DNA of 64,000 bases. Source: Hymenobacter montanus. Lineage in GTDB: Bacteria; Bacteroidota; Bacteroidia; Cytophagales; Hymenobacteraceae. Every line of letters begins with the position of its first letter. Positions within the stretch are counted from its first letter, which is position 1. The notes below the pieces were generated by a model. That model was not told the origin of the DNA, searched no databases, and worked only from the letters and a program-made list of their open reading frames with translations. The translations under genes were made by a program, and so were the position numbers. Shown piece by piece: positions 1 through 8,789 of this stretch. The stretch is from NCBI RefSeq assembly GCF_014699115.1, contig NZ_JACXAD010000005.1, positions 220,016-284,015 on the forward strand, written 5' to 3'.

Positions 1-1080
1 GCCCAAGCCCTCGGGATCAAGAGTTTTGTTGCCGTAGAAGGTGCAGTTGGTGAAGTTGTTGGTGCCCCGGGTACAGGCCACCGCACCGCCGTGCGTCTTG
101 GCCTCGTTGTTTTCGAAGGTAGTGTTAGACACGTCAAACGTGCCGTTGTTGAGACCGCTGTGCCAGAGCGCGCCGGCCATGCCTCCCTTTTCCGTTCCGG
201 TCGCCTTATTGTTGGTGAACTGGCAGTTTTTCACGAACCACTTGTCCTCATGGTAGCCCTGCAGAAACACTGCGCCAAAATTGCGGGAGGTGTTATTGGT
301 GAACGTACAACCAGTAATTTGCCCCATCCCACCGGGTCTGTCAACCCACCCCATACAGCCATCGACATAAATGGCGGATCCGCCATCCCTGGTGCATTGG
401 TTGTTGTCAAATACACAATTCTCCACCACGATGTCGGAGAGCAGCACTGTAACGCCCCCCCCGTGGCTGGTGCCCGTATTGTTTTTGTAGGTGGAGTTTT
501 TCAGCGTGACGGTTGAGCTTCCTCCAACGGAGATAGCTCCCCCGGCACGCTCTTCCCAGCTATTGGACGTGCAATTATCAAACGTCATGAATTCGCTGGT
601 GAATAGATCGCCTGGGCCTACTACCACGGCCCCCCCGCCCCCGCCACGACGCGGCGCGGGGTTATTGGCGGGGCTTTCGAAATCCTTGATGGTGCCACCG
701 TTCAGCTGCCAGGATACCTCCGGCCCCCAGGCTCTCTGCAACAAGCGCATGCGGGGCGCGGTGCTGCTCAGGCGCAGCACCGACCCATTCAGGTTGATAA
801 TCAAGTCAAAGCCAGAGGCCACGTCATCGCGAATGAGCGGCAACGCCACTGGCCCCTCGGTTTCGATGTAGCCTCCCGGCAGCCCCGTGACGGTGTTATT
901 AATGGTGGTAAAGACATACGTCCCGTTGGAAGCCAGGTTGATGACGTCGGCCTGCCCATTAGTGTTGGCCGTGTTGATGGCCGCCACCAGAGCCGCGACA
1001 TCCCCGTTAGCGATCGGGAAAATGGCGGCAAACGAAGGACCGCAGCCCAGCAGCAGCGAAAGTAAGAGTAACTTCTTCAT
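1..1080 (-). CDS. Beta-helix repeat T9SS cargo protein, copy 1 (partial, 3' end outside window)
   Basis: The reading frame is open from ATG at 1080 to the window edge, giving the first 360 residues. A signal peptide (MKKLLLLSLLLGCGPSFAA) is followed by a conserved N-terminal block ending in a NTNGQADVINL-like motif. After that come repeated short N-x-F/T-N-N turns (for example NCVFDNN, GCTFTNN, NCQFTNN), the signature of a right-handed parallel beta-helix with chlamydial-polymorphic-like repeats. It is closely similar to the gene at 4173-6362 over this whole stretch, so the missing C-terminus is probably a T9SS type A sorting domain. The likely role is a secreted surface or extracellular protein; its ligand is unknown. 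Confidence 0.85.
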   Translation of the reverse strand, partial: MKKLLLLSLLLGCGPSFAAIFPIANGDVAALVAAINTANTNGQADVINLASNGTYVFTTINNTVTGLPGGYIETEGPVALPLIRDDVASGFDLIINLNGSVLRLSSTAPRMRLLQRAWGPEVSWQLNGGTIKDFESPANNPAPRRGGGGGAVVVGPGDLFTSEFMTFDNCTSNSWEERAGGAISVGGSSTVTLKNSTYKNNTGTSHGGGVTVLLSDIVVENCVFDNNQCTRDGGSAIYVDGCMGWVDRPGGMGQITGCTFTNNTSRNFGAVFLQGYHEDKWFVKNCQFTNNKATGTEKGGMAGALWHSGLNNGTFDVSNTTFENNEAKTHGGAVACTRGTNNFTNCTFYGNKTLDPEGLG

Positions 1081-1623
1081 CACTACAGAGTAAGTTTGTC
1101 ATGACGGATAGCGGTAGTTAAGAAAGTGTGTCGAACCGATTATTAGTGGTACTGCACGAATATAGTGGTTAGTACAACTAGTCAAATTTATAGAAATCAT
1201 ATTCCATAAATAACCTTCCGATTAAAGACAAGAAAATTATATTAATTAAATTCAATTATAAGGAAGCATTATCTAAAATGAGCCGCTCTGCACGCAGGTT
1301 ATTTAAATGGTCGCTACCCTCCCCTATACTGATGCCATTCTCTTCTTCAAATAAGCAGTTGAGTATAGGCGGCTTACCAAGCAGAAGGTGCTGATTCTTT
1401 GAGCAGAATATCTTATCCTTACCCAAGCGGGCGCTGAAAACGTACCAGTTCAGCGTTGCTTTCTAGACAGAAGGTACTGGTGTTAGGGCTCCTCAAAAAA
1501 GATGGGTAGCTCCATTTTCTCGGCTGTTATACGCCGCCCCAGGGCTCCCAGCGTGGCTGGGTGTGCTAGCCAATCTGTCCAAAACTAAAATGCATGATTA
1601 GGAAGGCCAGCTGAGTCACGGGC
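1081..1623. other. Intergenic region between beta-helix copies 1 and 2
   Basis: This 543-base stretch is AT-rich in its left half. It holds the leader and promoter of copy 1; the rest is the region downstream of copy 2. No ORF with coding character and no clear terminator hairpin was seen. Confidence 0.6.
1157..1186 (-). promoter_or_regulatory. Probable Bacteroidota-type promoter for copy 1
   Basis: Read on the minus strand, TTTG (1183-1186) is followed 18 bases later by TATATTCG (1157-1164), close to the Bacteroidota consensus TTTG-N19-TAnnTTTG. The same block, including the spacer CTAGTTG-ACTAACC, recurs in front of the third paralog (6441-6471). Confidence 0.55.
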
Positions 1624-3834
1624 TCATTCGAGCACCAGACGGGCGGCCCGAACGCCGGCCCGCACCAGGTAGCTGCCCCGGGGCAAACCCGCCGGCAACT
1701 CCAGCTCCGAGGGCCCGCTCACGGGCACGGTCGCCGCCAGCACCAGGCGCCCGCTCAGGTCGTACACCCGTACGGCCTGCCCCGCCCCCACGCCCCCCAC
1801 GCTCACCCGCTGCCGGGCCGGGTTGGGCCAGAGCTGCAGACCCAGCGCCCCGCTCACCGGCACGCTCCGCACCGGCGAGAAGCGCCCCGTGCCCCCCTCG
1901 TCTACCTGTTGCAGGCGGTAGTACACCAATGGCCCGGCGTAGCTGGCCAGGGCCGGGTCAGCAAACGTGTAGTCGGTCGGATGGGCGCGGCTGCCCTGCC
2001 CGGCCACCCAGCCCAGGCGTCGGAACTGCCGCCCGTCGCTCGAGACCTCCACCGCGAAGCCCGCGTTGGCCGTCTCCGAGGCCGTGCGCCAGCGCAGCTG
2101 CGCCACGCCCGCGGAGGCAGTCACGCTGAAGGCCGTCAGCTCGACGGGCAGCGGGGCGCTGAACTCGTAGGCCCCAATGTCGCAGGCTCCCACCCGCACC
2201 AGACCCCGCTGGTCGGTGGCGGGGCAGCTGCTGCCCCCGGCGTCGATGGCCGGGCTGCCCGCTCGCAGGGCCATAGTTTGAGTGGGCCCGCCGTTATTAG
2301 CTAAGGGGCTCAGCAGAGGGTCTACAAACAATGAATTCCCGGGAGTCGCTACGCATCTGCCGCCGGCATTTTCCGGAAAGAATATATTATTGCCCCCGTC
2401 ATTTAACTCACAACTACAGTGTTTCCAAACATTCCAGGGGTTGCCAACTGTTTGATTAAAAAATATATTATTTTTAATCATCACGGTATTATTGGGAGTA
2501 CTGGGGCCAGAATATATGGCCCCGCCTTGGCCATTAGCTGTGCTGGTAGCTTGGTTATTAGCAAAAACGCAGTTGATGATATCTACCGGAGTGGAATTAT
2601 GCGGGACTGTTATCGCGCCCCCGTACGCATCAGCTATATTACCCTCAAAAGTGCAATTATAGACAGTGAGTTTGGCGGATACTGCCGCTCCTATTGCGGC
2701 GGCATTATAAGCTCTATTGTTGTTAAAGGTAGAGTTTCTAAAAGTAAAAGGCCTGTTTGTAATCAAGTCAATAGCCCCACCATAATTAGCCGTATTATTC
2801 TTAAAGGTGCAACTGTGAATTTCATTTAGAATGCACTTACTAAGCCAAACTGCTCCTCCGAATTGTGTAGCAGTATTGCCGTCAAAAACGCAACTATTAA
2901 AAAGCAGCGTAGTATTTTCTGGTATCTTATTGAGTGGATACTCCGGGTCAGAAACGCCGTTGCTGCCGGCTCCTTCGTACCAAAGTGCGCCGCCTAGCCG
3001 AGCTGAATTCGCCCGAAAAGTACAGCCAGTCACTTCCGACGACTCATTGTTGTACATTTGAAGGAATAGAGCCCCACCGTCACCGACGGTACTGCTGCCT
3101 TCAAAGATGCTATTTCTTATGATGGTAAATCCGTTGTCTCCCCGTGCCCCGTCTTCATAAATTGTTCCACCAACGCCACCCGTCAAACTGGTAGTTCGGT
3201 TGTTTTTAAAAGAGCAGTTCAGGATGGTCATGTTAGAGAGCAAGTTGCTGATGGCTCCGCCTGTATTGATTGCCGAATTGTTTTCAAAATAAGAATCCCT
3301 CACTGTCAGGACGCTTAGACTTTTCGTATAAATGGCGCCACCGCCCCCTTCGCTATTCAGCAAAGAAGTATTGTTGTAGAATGAGCAGCTGTTAACCTCA
3401 AGGTGGCCCTTAGATTGAACAAAGATGGCGGCACCTTGGGCGTTTACGTTACCATTTCGGAAGATGAGATTGTTAAAAACTGTTTGTCCCTGACAGGAGA
3501 AGAGGCCAAAGTTGGGGGCCGCACTCCCCCGCTGGATGGTCGCACCATTCCCATTGATGGTCAAGTCAAGGCCGGCGACGTCATTGTTAATGTTGGGCAG
3601 GCCTCGTTCCCCTTCGTAGCCAGTTGAGTTGAGAACAGCGGAAGTATAGTTTACGGCCGTTAGAGTGTAAGAGCCGTTGGCGGCCAGATTGATGATATCT
3701 GCCTGGCCATTGGTGTTGGCGGTGCTGATGGCGGTGATCAGGGCCGTAACGTCCCCGTTAGGGATGGTGAAAACAGCACCAAATGTGCTGCTGTAGCCCA
3801 ATGACAAAAGCGAAATCAAAGCTATTTTTTTCAT
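1624..3834 (-). CDS. Beta-helix repeat protein with T9SS type A sorting domain, copy 2
   Basis: A 736-residue secreted protein. Signal peptide about 1-20 (MKKIALISLLSLGYSSTFGA), then a beta-helix of repeated N-S-x-F-x-N-N turns to about residue 520, often carrying GGA after each turn. A P-A-I-D-A-G ... DQRGLVR-GACDIGAYEF segment follows, which is typical of the end of such helices (choice-of-anchor-Q-like). The last part holds a beta-sandwich (PLPVELTAF onward) and the type A T9SS CTD (LWPNPARQRV, VYDLSGRLV, ending in LVLE). Export is by Sec and then T9SS to the surface. The passenger diverges from copies 1 and 3, whereas the C-terminal 200 residues are nearly identical to copy 3. Confidence 0.9.
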   Translation of the reverse strand: MKKIALISLLSLGYSSTFGAVFTIPNGDVTALITAISTANTNGQADIINLAANGSYTLTAVNYTSAVLNSTGYEGERGLPNINNDVAGLDLTINGNGATIQRGSAAPNFGLFSCQGQTVFNNLIFRNGNVNAQGAAIFVQSKGHLEVNSCSFYNNTSLLNSEGGGGAIYTKSLSVLTVRDSYFENNSAINTGGAISNLLSNMTILNCSFKNNRTTSLTGGVGGTIYEDGARGDNGFTIIRNSIFEGSSTVGDGGALFLQMYNNESSEVTGCTFRANSARLGGALWYEGAGSNGVSDPEYPLNKIPENTTLLFNSCVFDGNTATQFGGAVWLSKCILNEIHSCTFKNNTANYGGAIDLITNRPFTFRNSTFNNNRAYNAAAIGAAVSAKLTVYNCTFEGNIADAYGGAITVPHNSTPVDIINCVFANNQATSTANGQGGAIYSGPSTPNNTVMIKNNIFFNQTVGNPWNVWKHCSCELNDGGNNIFFPENAGGRCVATPGNSLFVDPLLSPLANNGGPTQTMALRAGSPAIDAGGSSCPATDQRGLVRVGACDIGAYEFSAPLPVELTAFSVTASAGVAQLRWRTASETANAGFAVEVSSDGRQFRRLGWVAGQGSRAHPTDYTFADPALASYAGPLVYYRLQQVDEGGTGRFSPVRSVPVSGALGLQLWPNPARQRVSVGGVGAGQAVRVYDLSGRLVLAATVPVSGPSELELPAGLPRGSYLVRAGVRAARLVLE

Positions 3835-4172
3835 GATGACAGTATGATCTTTTCATGGCTACTAGGGTGGTAGAGAGAAAGAGTGATTAATAACTTATTA
3901 GCAAAGCGACATAAATACACTAGCGTATTTAATTCTAAAATGTCTGGGAAGTATGCACAATCAATAATCCGTTTTTATATAGTTTACATAAATCCAACAA
4001 TCGTTTAAGACCAGCATCTATGAATAGCGACTGCCACCCTCGATAGCTGATTTTTGCGAACGTCTCAGTAGGGGTTTCGAGGCTTTTATGATTTTCTGCG
4101 TACGCCCGAACTTAAGAGAGATAGCTATAGGCCAGTCCTGGTTCGCTTGGCGCTGGCCGACACATTGTGGCC
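3835..4172. other. Intergenic region between beta-helix copies 2 and 3
   Basis: AT-rich leader of copy 2 plus the downstream end of copy 3. A possible minus-strand -7 box (TATTTATG) lies around 3910-3925, but it is a weaker match than the promoters of copies 1 and 3. The start-proximal leader (CATGATGACAGTATG) resembles the leaders of the other two copies. Confidence 0.5.
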
Positions 4173-6362
4173 TTACTCGAGCACCAGGCGGCCGGCCCGA
4201 ACGCCCGCTCGCACCAGGTAGCTGCCCCGGGGCAAGCCCGCCGGCAACTCCAGCTCCGAGGGCCCGCTCACGGGCGCGGTCGTCGCCAGCACCAGGCGCC
4301 CGCTCAGGTCGTACACCCGCACGGCCTGCCCCGCCTCCACGCCCCCTACCCTCACCCGCTGCCGGGCCGGGTTAGGCCAAAGCTGCAGGCCCAGCGCCCC
4401 GCTCACCGGCACCGATACGCTCCGTACCGGCGAGAAGCGCCCCGTGCCCCCCTCGTCTATCTGTTGCAGGCGGTAGTACACCAACGGCCCGGCGTAGCTG
4501 GGTAAAGCCGGGTCAGCAAACGTGTAGTCGGTCGGATAAGGGCGGCTGCCCTGCCCGGCCACCCAGCCCAGGCGGCGAAACTGCTGCCCATCGCTCGACA
4601 CCTCCACCCCGAAGCCCGCGTTGCTCGTCTCCGAGGCCGTGCGCCAGCTCAGGTGCGCCACGCCCCCGCGCGCCACCACACTGAAGGCCGCCAGCTCGAC
4701 GGGTAGCGGGGTGCTGAACTCGTAGGCCCCGATGTCGCAGGCCCCCACCCGGGCCAGGCCCCGCTGGTCGGTGGCGGGGCAACCGCTGCCGGCGTTGATG
4801 GCCGGGCTGTTAGCCTGCAAGGCCATGGTCCGGGTCGGGCCCCCGTTCGAGGCCGGGGGAGAGAGCCGCGGGTCGATAACGGGCATCGTGTTGCTGTTCA
4901 CCACCACCGGCCGGGGAAAGCACGGCGTGTCATTCGGGTCAGTAATACTGTTGCGCTCAGGATACTCAATGTTGTTGCCGTTATTATTTAAAATACTGCC
5001 GCAGTTGTGGGCGTTGTTGTAGGGCACGCAGTCGGGCGGAACCGGGTAGCCACACTGCTGGTAGGCGCGGTTATTGGCGATGATGGTGTTTTGGACACTG
5101 CCCCGGATGGCCCCGTTATCCGTGCTAATCGACCAGGCGCCCCCGTAGCCCCCGGCCATGTTGTTGGCAAACGTGCAGTTGACAATCGTGGTAAACCACT
5201 CCTCGGGGTCATCGATGGCCTTATTCTCGTTTCCATACTGATAAAGGGCGCCGCCGAGCCCCCCGGGCTCGAAGGTTTTGTTGCCGTAAAAGGTGCAGTT
5301 AATGAACTTGTTATCCCCCCGGCCACAACCGACGCCGCCGCCGTGCTCTCTGGCTTCGTTGTTTTCAAAGGTGCAGTTCGACACCTCAAACCGACCGTTG
5401 TTGTGCGTATTGTGCCACAGCCCCCCAGCCTTGCCGCCGGGGATATTCGGGCCGGGAAGCTTCGTGGCAGTGTTATTGGTGAACTGGCAGTTTCTGACAA
5501 CCCATTGGTCGAGGTTGTAGCCTTGCAGAAAGACCGCTCCATAAAAAGGCGCGGTATTGTTGGTGAACGTACAGCCAATAATCTCGCCCAAACCGCCAGG
5601 GCCCGTGAAGTTATCACCCGACGTCTTGCGAAGCCCGTCGACGTACACGGCGGCTCCTCCCCCCTCCGTGCAGGTATTGTGGTCGAACACGCAGTTTTCA
5701 ATCCGTACGTCGGAACCTAGGACTGTGACGGCGCCGCCATAGCTCGTACCGGTGTTGTTCCGGTACGTAGAGTTTCTCAACGTAATTTGCGAAGCTCCCC
5801 CAACCTGAAGCGCCGCGCCACTGCGTTCTTCCAGGCTATTCGACGTGCAATTCTCAAACGTCATGGATTCGCTGCTGAACGTATTGCTGATGCCGACCAC
5901 GACCGCGCCGCCCCCACCACCGTGGCCTGGTAGCGGATTATCAGCGGGGCTTTCAAAATCCCTGATGGTGCCGCCGTTGAGCTGCCAGGATAAATCGCTG
6001 CTATTCTGCCCCTGCAACAAGCGCATGAGGGGCGCGGCACTACTGCGCCGCAACACTGACCCATTCAGATTGATAATCAAGTCGACCGCGGGAGCCGGCT
6101 CACCGAGAATGACTGGTAACGCCACTGGTCCTTCGGTTTCGATGTAGCCCGGATCGGGCATGTCCGTCACGATGTTGTTGATCGTGGTAAACACATAGGT
6201 ACCGTTAGTGGCCAGGTTGATGATGTCAGCTTGGTTATTAGTGTTAGCCGCGTTAATAGCCGCCGCCAGGCCCGCCACATCCCCGTTTGCGATAGTGAAT
6301 GTGGCGGCAAACGCGGGGCTCCAGCCCAACAGCAAGAGAGAAAGACAAACCCATCTTTTCAT
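4173..6362 (-). CDS. Beta-helix repeat protein with T9SS type A sorting domain, copy 3
   Basis: A 729-residue secreted protein. Signal peptide MKRWVCLSLLLLGWSPAFAA, then N-N-x-x-Y/T-V-F-T, GYIETEGPVALP and about ten parallel beta-helix coils carrying N-C-x-F-x-N-N turns. The end-cap is PAINAG...DQRGLARVGACDIGAYEF, followed by a beta-sandwich and a type A T9SS CTD (LWPNPARQRV, VYDLSGRLVLATT, C-terminal LVLE). Copies 1 and 3 share the same passenger type. A glycine-rich HGGGGGAVVVG stretch near residue 150 is shared with copy 1. Probably a secreted adhesin-like or carbohydrate-interacting protein; the substrate cannot be read from sequence. Confidence 0.9.
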   Translation of the reverse strand: MKRWVCLSLLLLGWSPAFAATFTIANGDVAGLAAAINAANTNNQADIINLATNGTYVFTTINNIVTDMPDPGYIETEGPVALPVILGEPAPAVDLIINLNGSVLRRSSAAPLMRLLQGQNSSDLSWQLNGGTIRDFESPADNPLPGHGGGGGAVVVGISNTFSSESMTFENCTSNSLEERSGAALQVGGASQITLRNSTYRNNTGTSYGGAVTVLGSDVRIENCVFDHNTCTEGGGAAVYVDGLRKTSGDNFTGPGGLGEIIGCTFTNNTAPFYGAVFLQGYNLDQWVVRNCQFTNNTATKLPGPNIPGGKAGGLWHNTHNNGRFEVSNCTFENNEAREHGGGVGCGRGDNKFINCTFYGNKTFEPGGLGGALYQYGNENKAIDDPEEWFTTIVNCTFANNMAGGYGGAWSISTDNGAIRGSVQNTIIANNRAYQQCGYPVPPDCVPYNNAHNCGSILNNNGNNIEYPERNSITDPNDTPCFPRPVVVNSNTMPVIDPRLSPPASNGGPTRTMALQANSPAINAGSGCPATDQRGLARVGACDIGAYEFSTPLPVELAAFSVVARGGVAHLSWRTASETSNAGFGVEVSSDGQQFRRLGWVAGQGSRPYPTDYTFADPALPSYAGPLVYYRLQQIDEGGTGRFSPVRSVSVPVSGALGLQLWPNPARQRVRVGGVEAGQAVRVYDLSGRLVLATTAPVSGPSELELPAGLPRGSYLVRAGVRAGRLVLE

Positions 6363-7089
6363 CGTTACAGGGTAACTTTTTCATGCCCAAACAGAGGTTG
6401 GTAGGAAGAAAGGAAGGCGTATAATTTTTCCCGAATATGCGTGAAGATAGGGGTTAGTGCAACTAGAGAAATCCAAAGAGATTGTTTCACTAAACCCATA
6501 TTTAACATTTCAATCCATAAAGCACTGGCAAATAGCGATTTAATTAAAATAGATCAGTTGATTCAGCTCTTAAAATTCAACTCGTTATGAATTCAGCCGG
6601 CTTATTTTTAATTTGTTCGGGATGAGCAGCCCTCATTCGACCCGTCAGGACTTAATGATTGGCAGGGTTAGCACTGCCCCTCTACCTCTCCCAGAACCAC
6701 GTGAGCCGCCCCTATGGTGTGGCCCGTTTCGCTGGTAGGCTTGCGGCTGTGGGGATAGGCTCTCGGCTCTCACTATTTCGGCCCCGAGCTCACAGCATCC
6801 TGCGTAGTGCAGTACAGCACTGGAGATAAAGCCAGCCAGTACGCCATCATCGGGTAAACCGTGGGGCTGAGCAGGGACCAAAAGGTGCAGGGAAACGAAG
6901 CCGGCCGCACATGCCCCGGGCAGCCACTGCAACTAGGTCAAGGACCTGCTCGCTAGCCCGCCCTCGAAGCTTTGCACTATCACCCCATGCCCAGCGGTTG
7001 CTTCGGCTAGGATGGTACTGACCTTCAGGCGGGGCCTTTCAAATTATACCAGCATTAAAGCCCCCTGACCTGGTGGCCAGCGGGGCTTC
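6363..7089. other. Long non-coding stretch with degraded-looking sequence
   Basis: It holds the leader and promoter of the gene ending at 4173, an AT-rich block (6470-6620), and about 450 bases of GC-rich sequence with no convincing gene. A hairpin (AAGCCCC ... GGGGCTT, about 7053-7088) could terminate transcription near the right edge. No recognisable transposase was found. Confidence 0.4.
6441..6471 (-). promoter_or_regulatory. Probable promoter for beta-helix copy 3
   Basis: On the minus strand, TTTC (6468-6471), 18 bases, then TATCTTCA (from 6449 downwards). The spacer CTAGTTGCACTAACC matches that in front of copy 1 almost base for base. Confidence 0.5.
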
Positions 7090-7090
7090 G

Positions 7091-7147
7091 TGCGCTAGGA
7101 GGGACTCGAACTCCTAATATGGTACCCTCGGCAGGCATCGAACCTGC
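7091..7147 (-). pseudogene. Two tRNA 3'-half remnants
   Basis: On the minus strand, 7147-7120 reads as a T-arm (GCAGG-TTCGATG-CCTGC), a 3' acceptor strand CGAGGGT, a discriminator A and an encoded CCA. Next, 7116-7091 reads as a second T-arm-like element (GGAG-TTCGAGT) running into TAGCGCA. Neither has a matching 5' half nearby. The encoded CCA is unlike the intact tRNA-Val at 8834-8908 and suggests a different origin. Confidence 0.55.
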
Positions 7148-7159
7148 AAAACCGTGTTT

Positions 7160-7426
7160 CTATTCTTGCTTTTTTCGTTTCCAATTATCAGTCTGCGCGT
7201 GACAGTTAGGGCAGAGCAGTTGAACGTTTTCACCTGTGTTATTTTTATTGTTTCCGTCTTTATGGTGAAGCTCTAGGACTATTAGCTGCTCTAACCATTT
7301 GCTGAGTTTGCATACCTCACAAGCATAGCCGCGTTCTTCGATGAGCCTGGTACGCCAGGCCACTTTAGAAATCGGCGTTTTAACACTGCTTCTATACTTA
7401 TTACCAAGTTGTTGCGCTCTTGACAA
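7160..7426 (-). CDS. Small HNH endonuclease
   Basis: An 88-residue protein with a complete HNH core: C36-x2-C39 zinc knuckle, the LELHHKDGNN motif (H54, H55), a central N and C72-x2-C75-H76. HNH proteins of this size are typical of free-standing homing endonucleases and phage or mobile-element nucleases that cut DNA. The start is TTG at 7426; an ATT-rich in-frame extension upstream reads I-S-I-D-L and might be part of the protein. It is AT-rich against its surroundings and sits between a whole tRNA-like element on one side and bare tRNA 3' halves on the other, as if inserted in or carried with a tRNA array. Confidence 0.8.
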   Translation of the reverse strand: MSRAQQLGNKYRSSVKTPISKVAWRTRLIEERGYACEVCKLSKWLEQLIVLELHHKDGNNKNNTGENVQLLCPNCHAQTDNWKRKKQE

Positions 7427-7451
7427 ATCAATAGAAATGTTCTTCTGGGAG

Positions 7452-7526
7452 TCTGGGTAGCAGGATTAGAACCTGCGGCTTCCTACTCCCAAAACAGGCT
7501 GTCTGACCGGACTGACTTACACCCAG
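7452..7526 (-). tRNA. tRNA-Pro(TGG)-like gene, probably degenerate
   Basis: The minus strand folds as a cloverleaf: acceptor CTGGGTG/TACCCAG with a terminal G-U and discriminator A, D-arm with a short 3-bp stem, anticodon stem CCTGT/GTAGG with loop TTTGGGA (anticodon TGG), 5-nt variable loop, and T-arm GCAGG-TTCTAAT-CCTGC. One extra base lies between the D and anticodon stems, and no CCA is encoded. It may be a divergent mobile-element tRNA or a decaying copy. Confidence 0.5.
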
Positions 7527-7528
7527 AG

Positions 7529-7576
7529 ATGCCGCCCAATTGGCTGACATTGTTTCATCATTAAACTACAGAGCAC
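7529..7576 (-). pseudogene. tRNA 5'-half remnant
   Basis: The minus strand reads GTGCTCT (acceptor 5' strand), GT, and a D-arm of the phage or organelle kind (AGTTTAATGATGAAACA). An anticodon-stem-like pair (ATGTC/GGCAT) then encloses an oversized 12-nt loop. It runs straight into the next tRNA-like gene with no T-arm or 3' acceptor strand. Confidence 0.45.
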
Positions 7577-7690
7577 TAAAAAAACCCGAACCACTAGGTG
7601 GGCCGGGGTGCGCGTCGTTAAGAGGTCTTCCTTCTTAGGCAACAGGCAGCCGGCCCACGTAGGTGGGGTGCAATTGCTATACCGGGGGAG
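7577..7690 (-). ncRNA. Candidate structured small RNA with terminator
   Basis: On the minus strand a long imperfect hairpin can be drawn. A 16-17 bp outer arm (7650-7666 with 7591-7606) encloses an inner stem (TAAGAAGG with CCTCTTA, closed by GTTG/CGAC). The 3' arm can alternatively fold into a compact terminator (7607-7585, CCAC-TAG-GTGG inside CCCG/CGGG) followed by seven Ts (7584-7578). No protein of any length fits here. The shape recalls rod-like RNAs such as 6S, but no identity is claimed and the 5' end is unknown. Confidence 0.4.
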
Positions 7691-7776
7691 TGAAGAAGTT
7701 CATAACGAGGCAAAGGCAATACAAACTATTCATCCATCAATCATATTGACCATTCTTTTCTACAGACCTTTGCCTG

Positions 7777-8640
7777 ATGCACAAATCCCTTTCTCTTCGC
7801 CTGGTGGCGCTCGCAGCCACCTTATCCGTTGCCGCCTGTGAAAAGGAACCATCCCCTCCTCCCACCCCACTCCCACCCCAATACTTCAGCGATCACCTGG
7901 CCCTGGGCAACCCCAGTGGTGCCACCCCCGACCCGGCTCAGCCCAGCAATTACCTGCTCAGCAAGCTCCAATACGCCATGAGTTACAACCGCGACCAGGG
8001 CAAGCCCAATTGGGTGAGCTGGCACCTCAGTAGCGACTGGCGCGGCAGTGCCGCCCGCCAAGATGATTTCCGCCCGGATGCCACCCTGCCCCCGGGCTGG
8101 TACCAAGTGTCGGCCAGCAGCTACGTTGGCTCGGGCTTCGACCGCGGCCACAACTGCCCCTCAGCCGATCGCACCAGCTCGGTGGCCGACAATTCAGCTA
8201 CGTTCCTGATGACGAACATGATGCCCCAGGCGCCGCGCAGCAACCAGCAGACCTGGGCCAACCTGGAGGACTACACCCGAACCTTCCTCGACGTGGGCAA
8301 CGAGGTGTATATTATCTGTGGGAGCTACGGCCGGGGCGGCACCGGCGCCAACGGCTTCGCCCAGACCCTCGACCAAGGCCGCGTTACCGTGCCGGCCCGC
8401 TGCTGGAAAGTTATCGTGGTGCTACCCGTTGGCAGCAACGACGCAACCCGCGTAACCGCCAGCACCCGCGTCATCGCCGTCGACACACCCAACGATAACT
8501 CCATCAGCACAACGTGGGGCGCGTATCGCACCAGCATCAACGCCATCGAAGCGGCTACTGGGTACGACCTGCTCTCGGCGGTTCCGGCTTCGGTGCAGCA
8601 AGTCATTGAAGCGCGGGTTGATAACGGCCCTACCAACTAA
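7777..8640 (+). CDS. Secreted DNA/RNA non-specific endonuclease (NUC1 family lipoprotein)
   Basis: A 287-residue protein. Hydrophobic signal with lipobox V-A-A-C21, so probably a lipoprotein anchored at the outer membrane or surface. A proline-rich linker is followed by the NUC1 (Serratia-type) nuclease fold. Active-site motif D112-R-G-H115 supplies the general base, and N146-x3-W150-x2-L-E154 supplies the magnesium-binding Asn. Residues TNMMPQ just before it are also family-typical. It should cleave DNA and RNA without strong sequence preference, for nutrient scavenging or competitor DNA. Length is normal for the family. It is transcribed alone; a strong terminator lies downstream. Confidence 0.93.
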   Translation: MHKSLSLRLVALAATLSVAACEKEPSPPPTPLPPQYFSDHLALGNPSGATPDPAQPSNYLLSKLQYAMSYNRDQGKPNWVSWHLSSDWRGSAARQDDFRPDATLPPGWYQVSASSYVGSGFDRGHNCPSADRTSSVADNSATFLMTNMMPQAPRSNQQTWANLEDYTRTFLDVGNEVYIICGSYGRGGTGANGFAQTLDQGRVTVPARCWKVIVVLPVGSNDATRVTASTRVIAVDTPNDNSISTTWGAYRTSINAIEAATGYDLLSAVPASVQQVIEARVDNGPTN

Positions 8641-8789
8641 TCCACCCGGGGGCTTTACTTTTTCTCCCAGTGCGCCCGGAGCTGTTCCTTGCTGCGATAG
8701 GCGTAGAGCTCGCACCCCAGATTGATAGCAACCATCTCCGCTGGCTGCGCGTCGATTGGTCCGGTGCCATCGATTATTTGGGTGCAATT

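Noticed and set aside
6645..6932. 95-codon open frame in the non-coding stretch after the beta-helix genes
   Set aside because: Composition looks like random GC-rich sequence and no motif is present.
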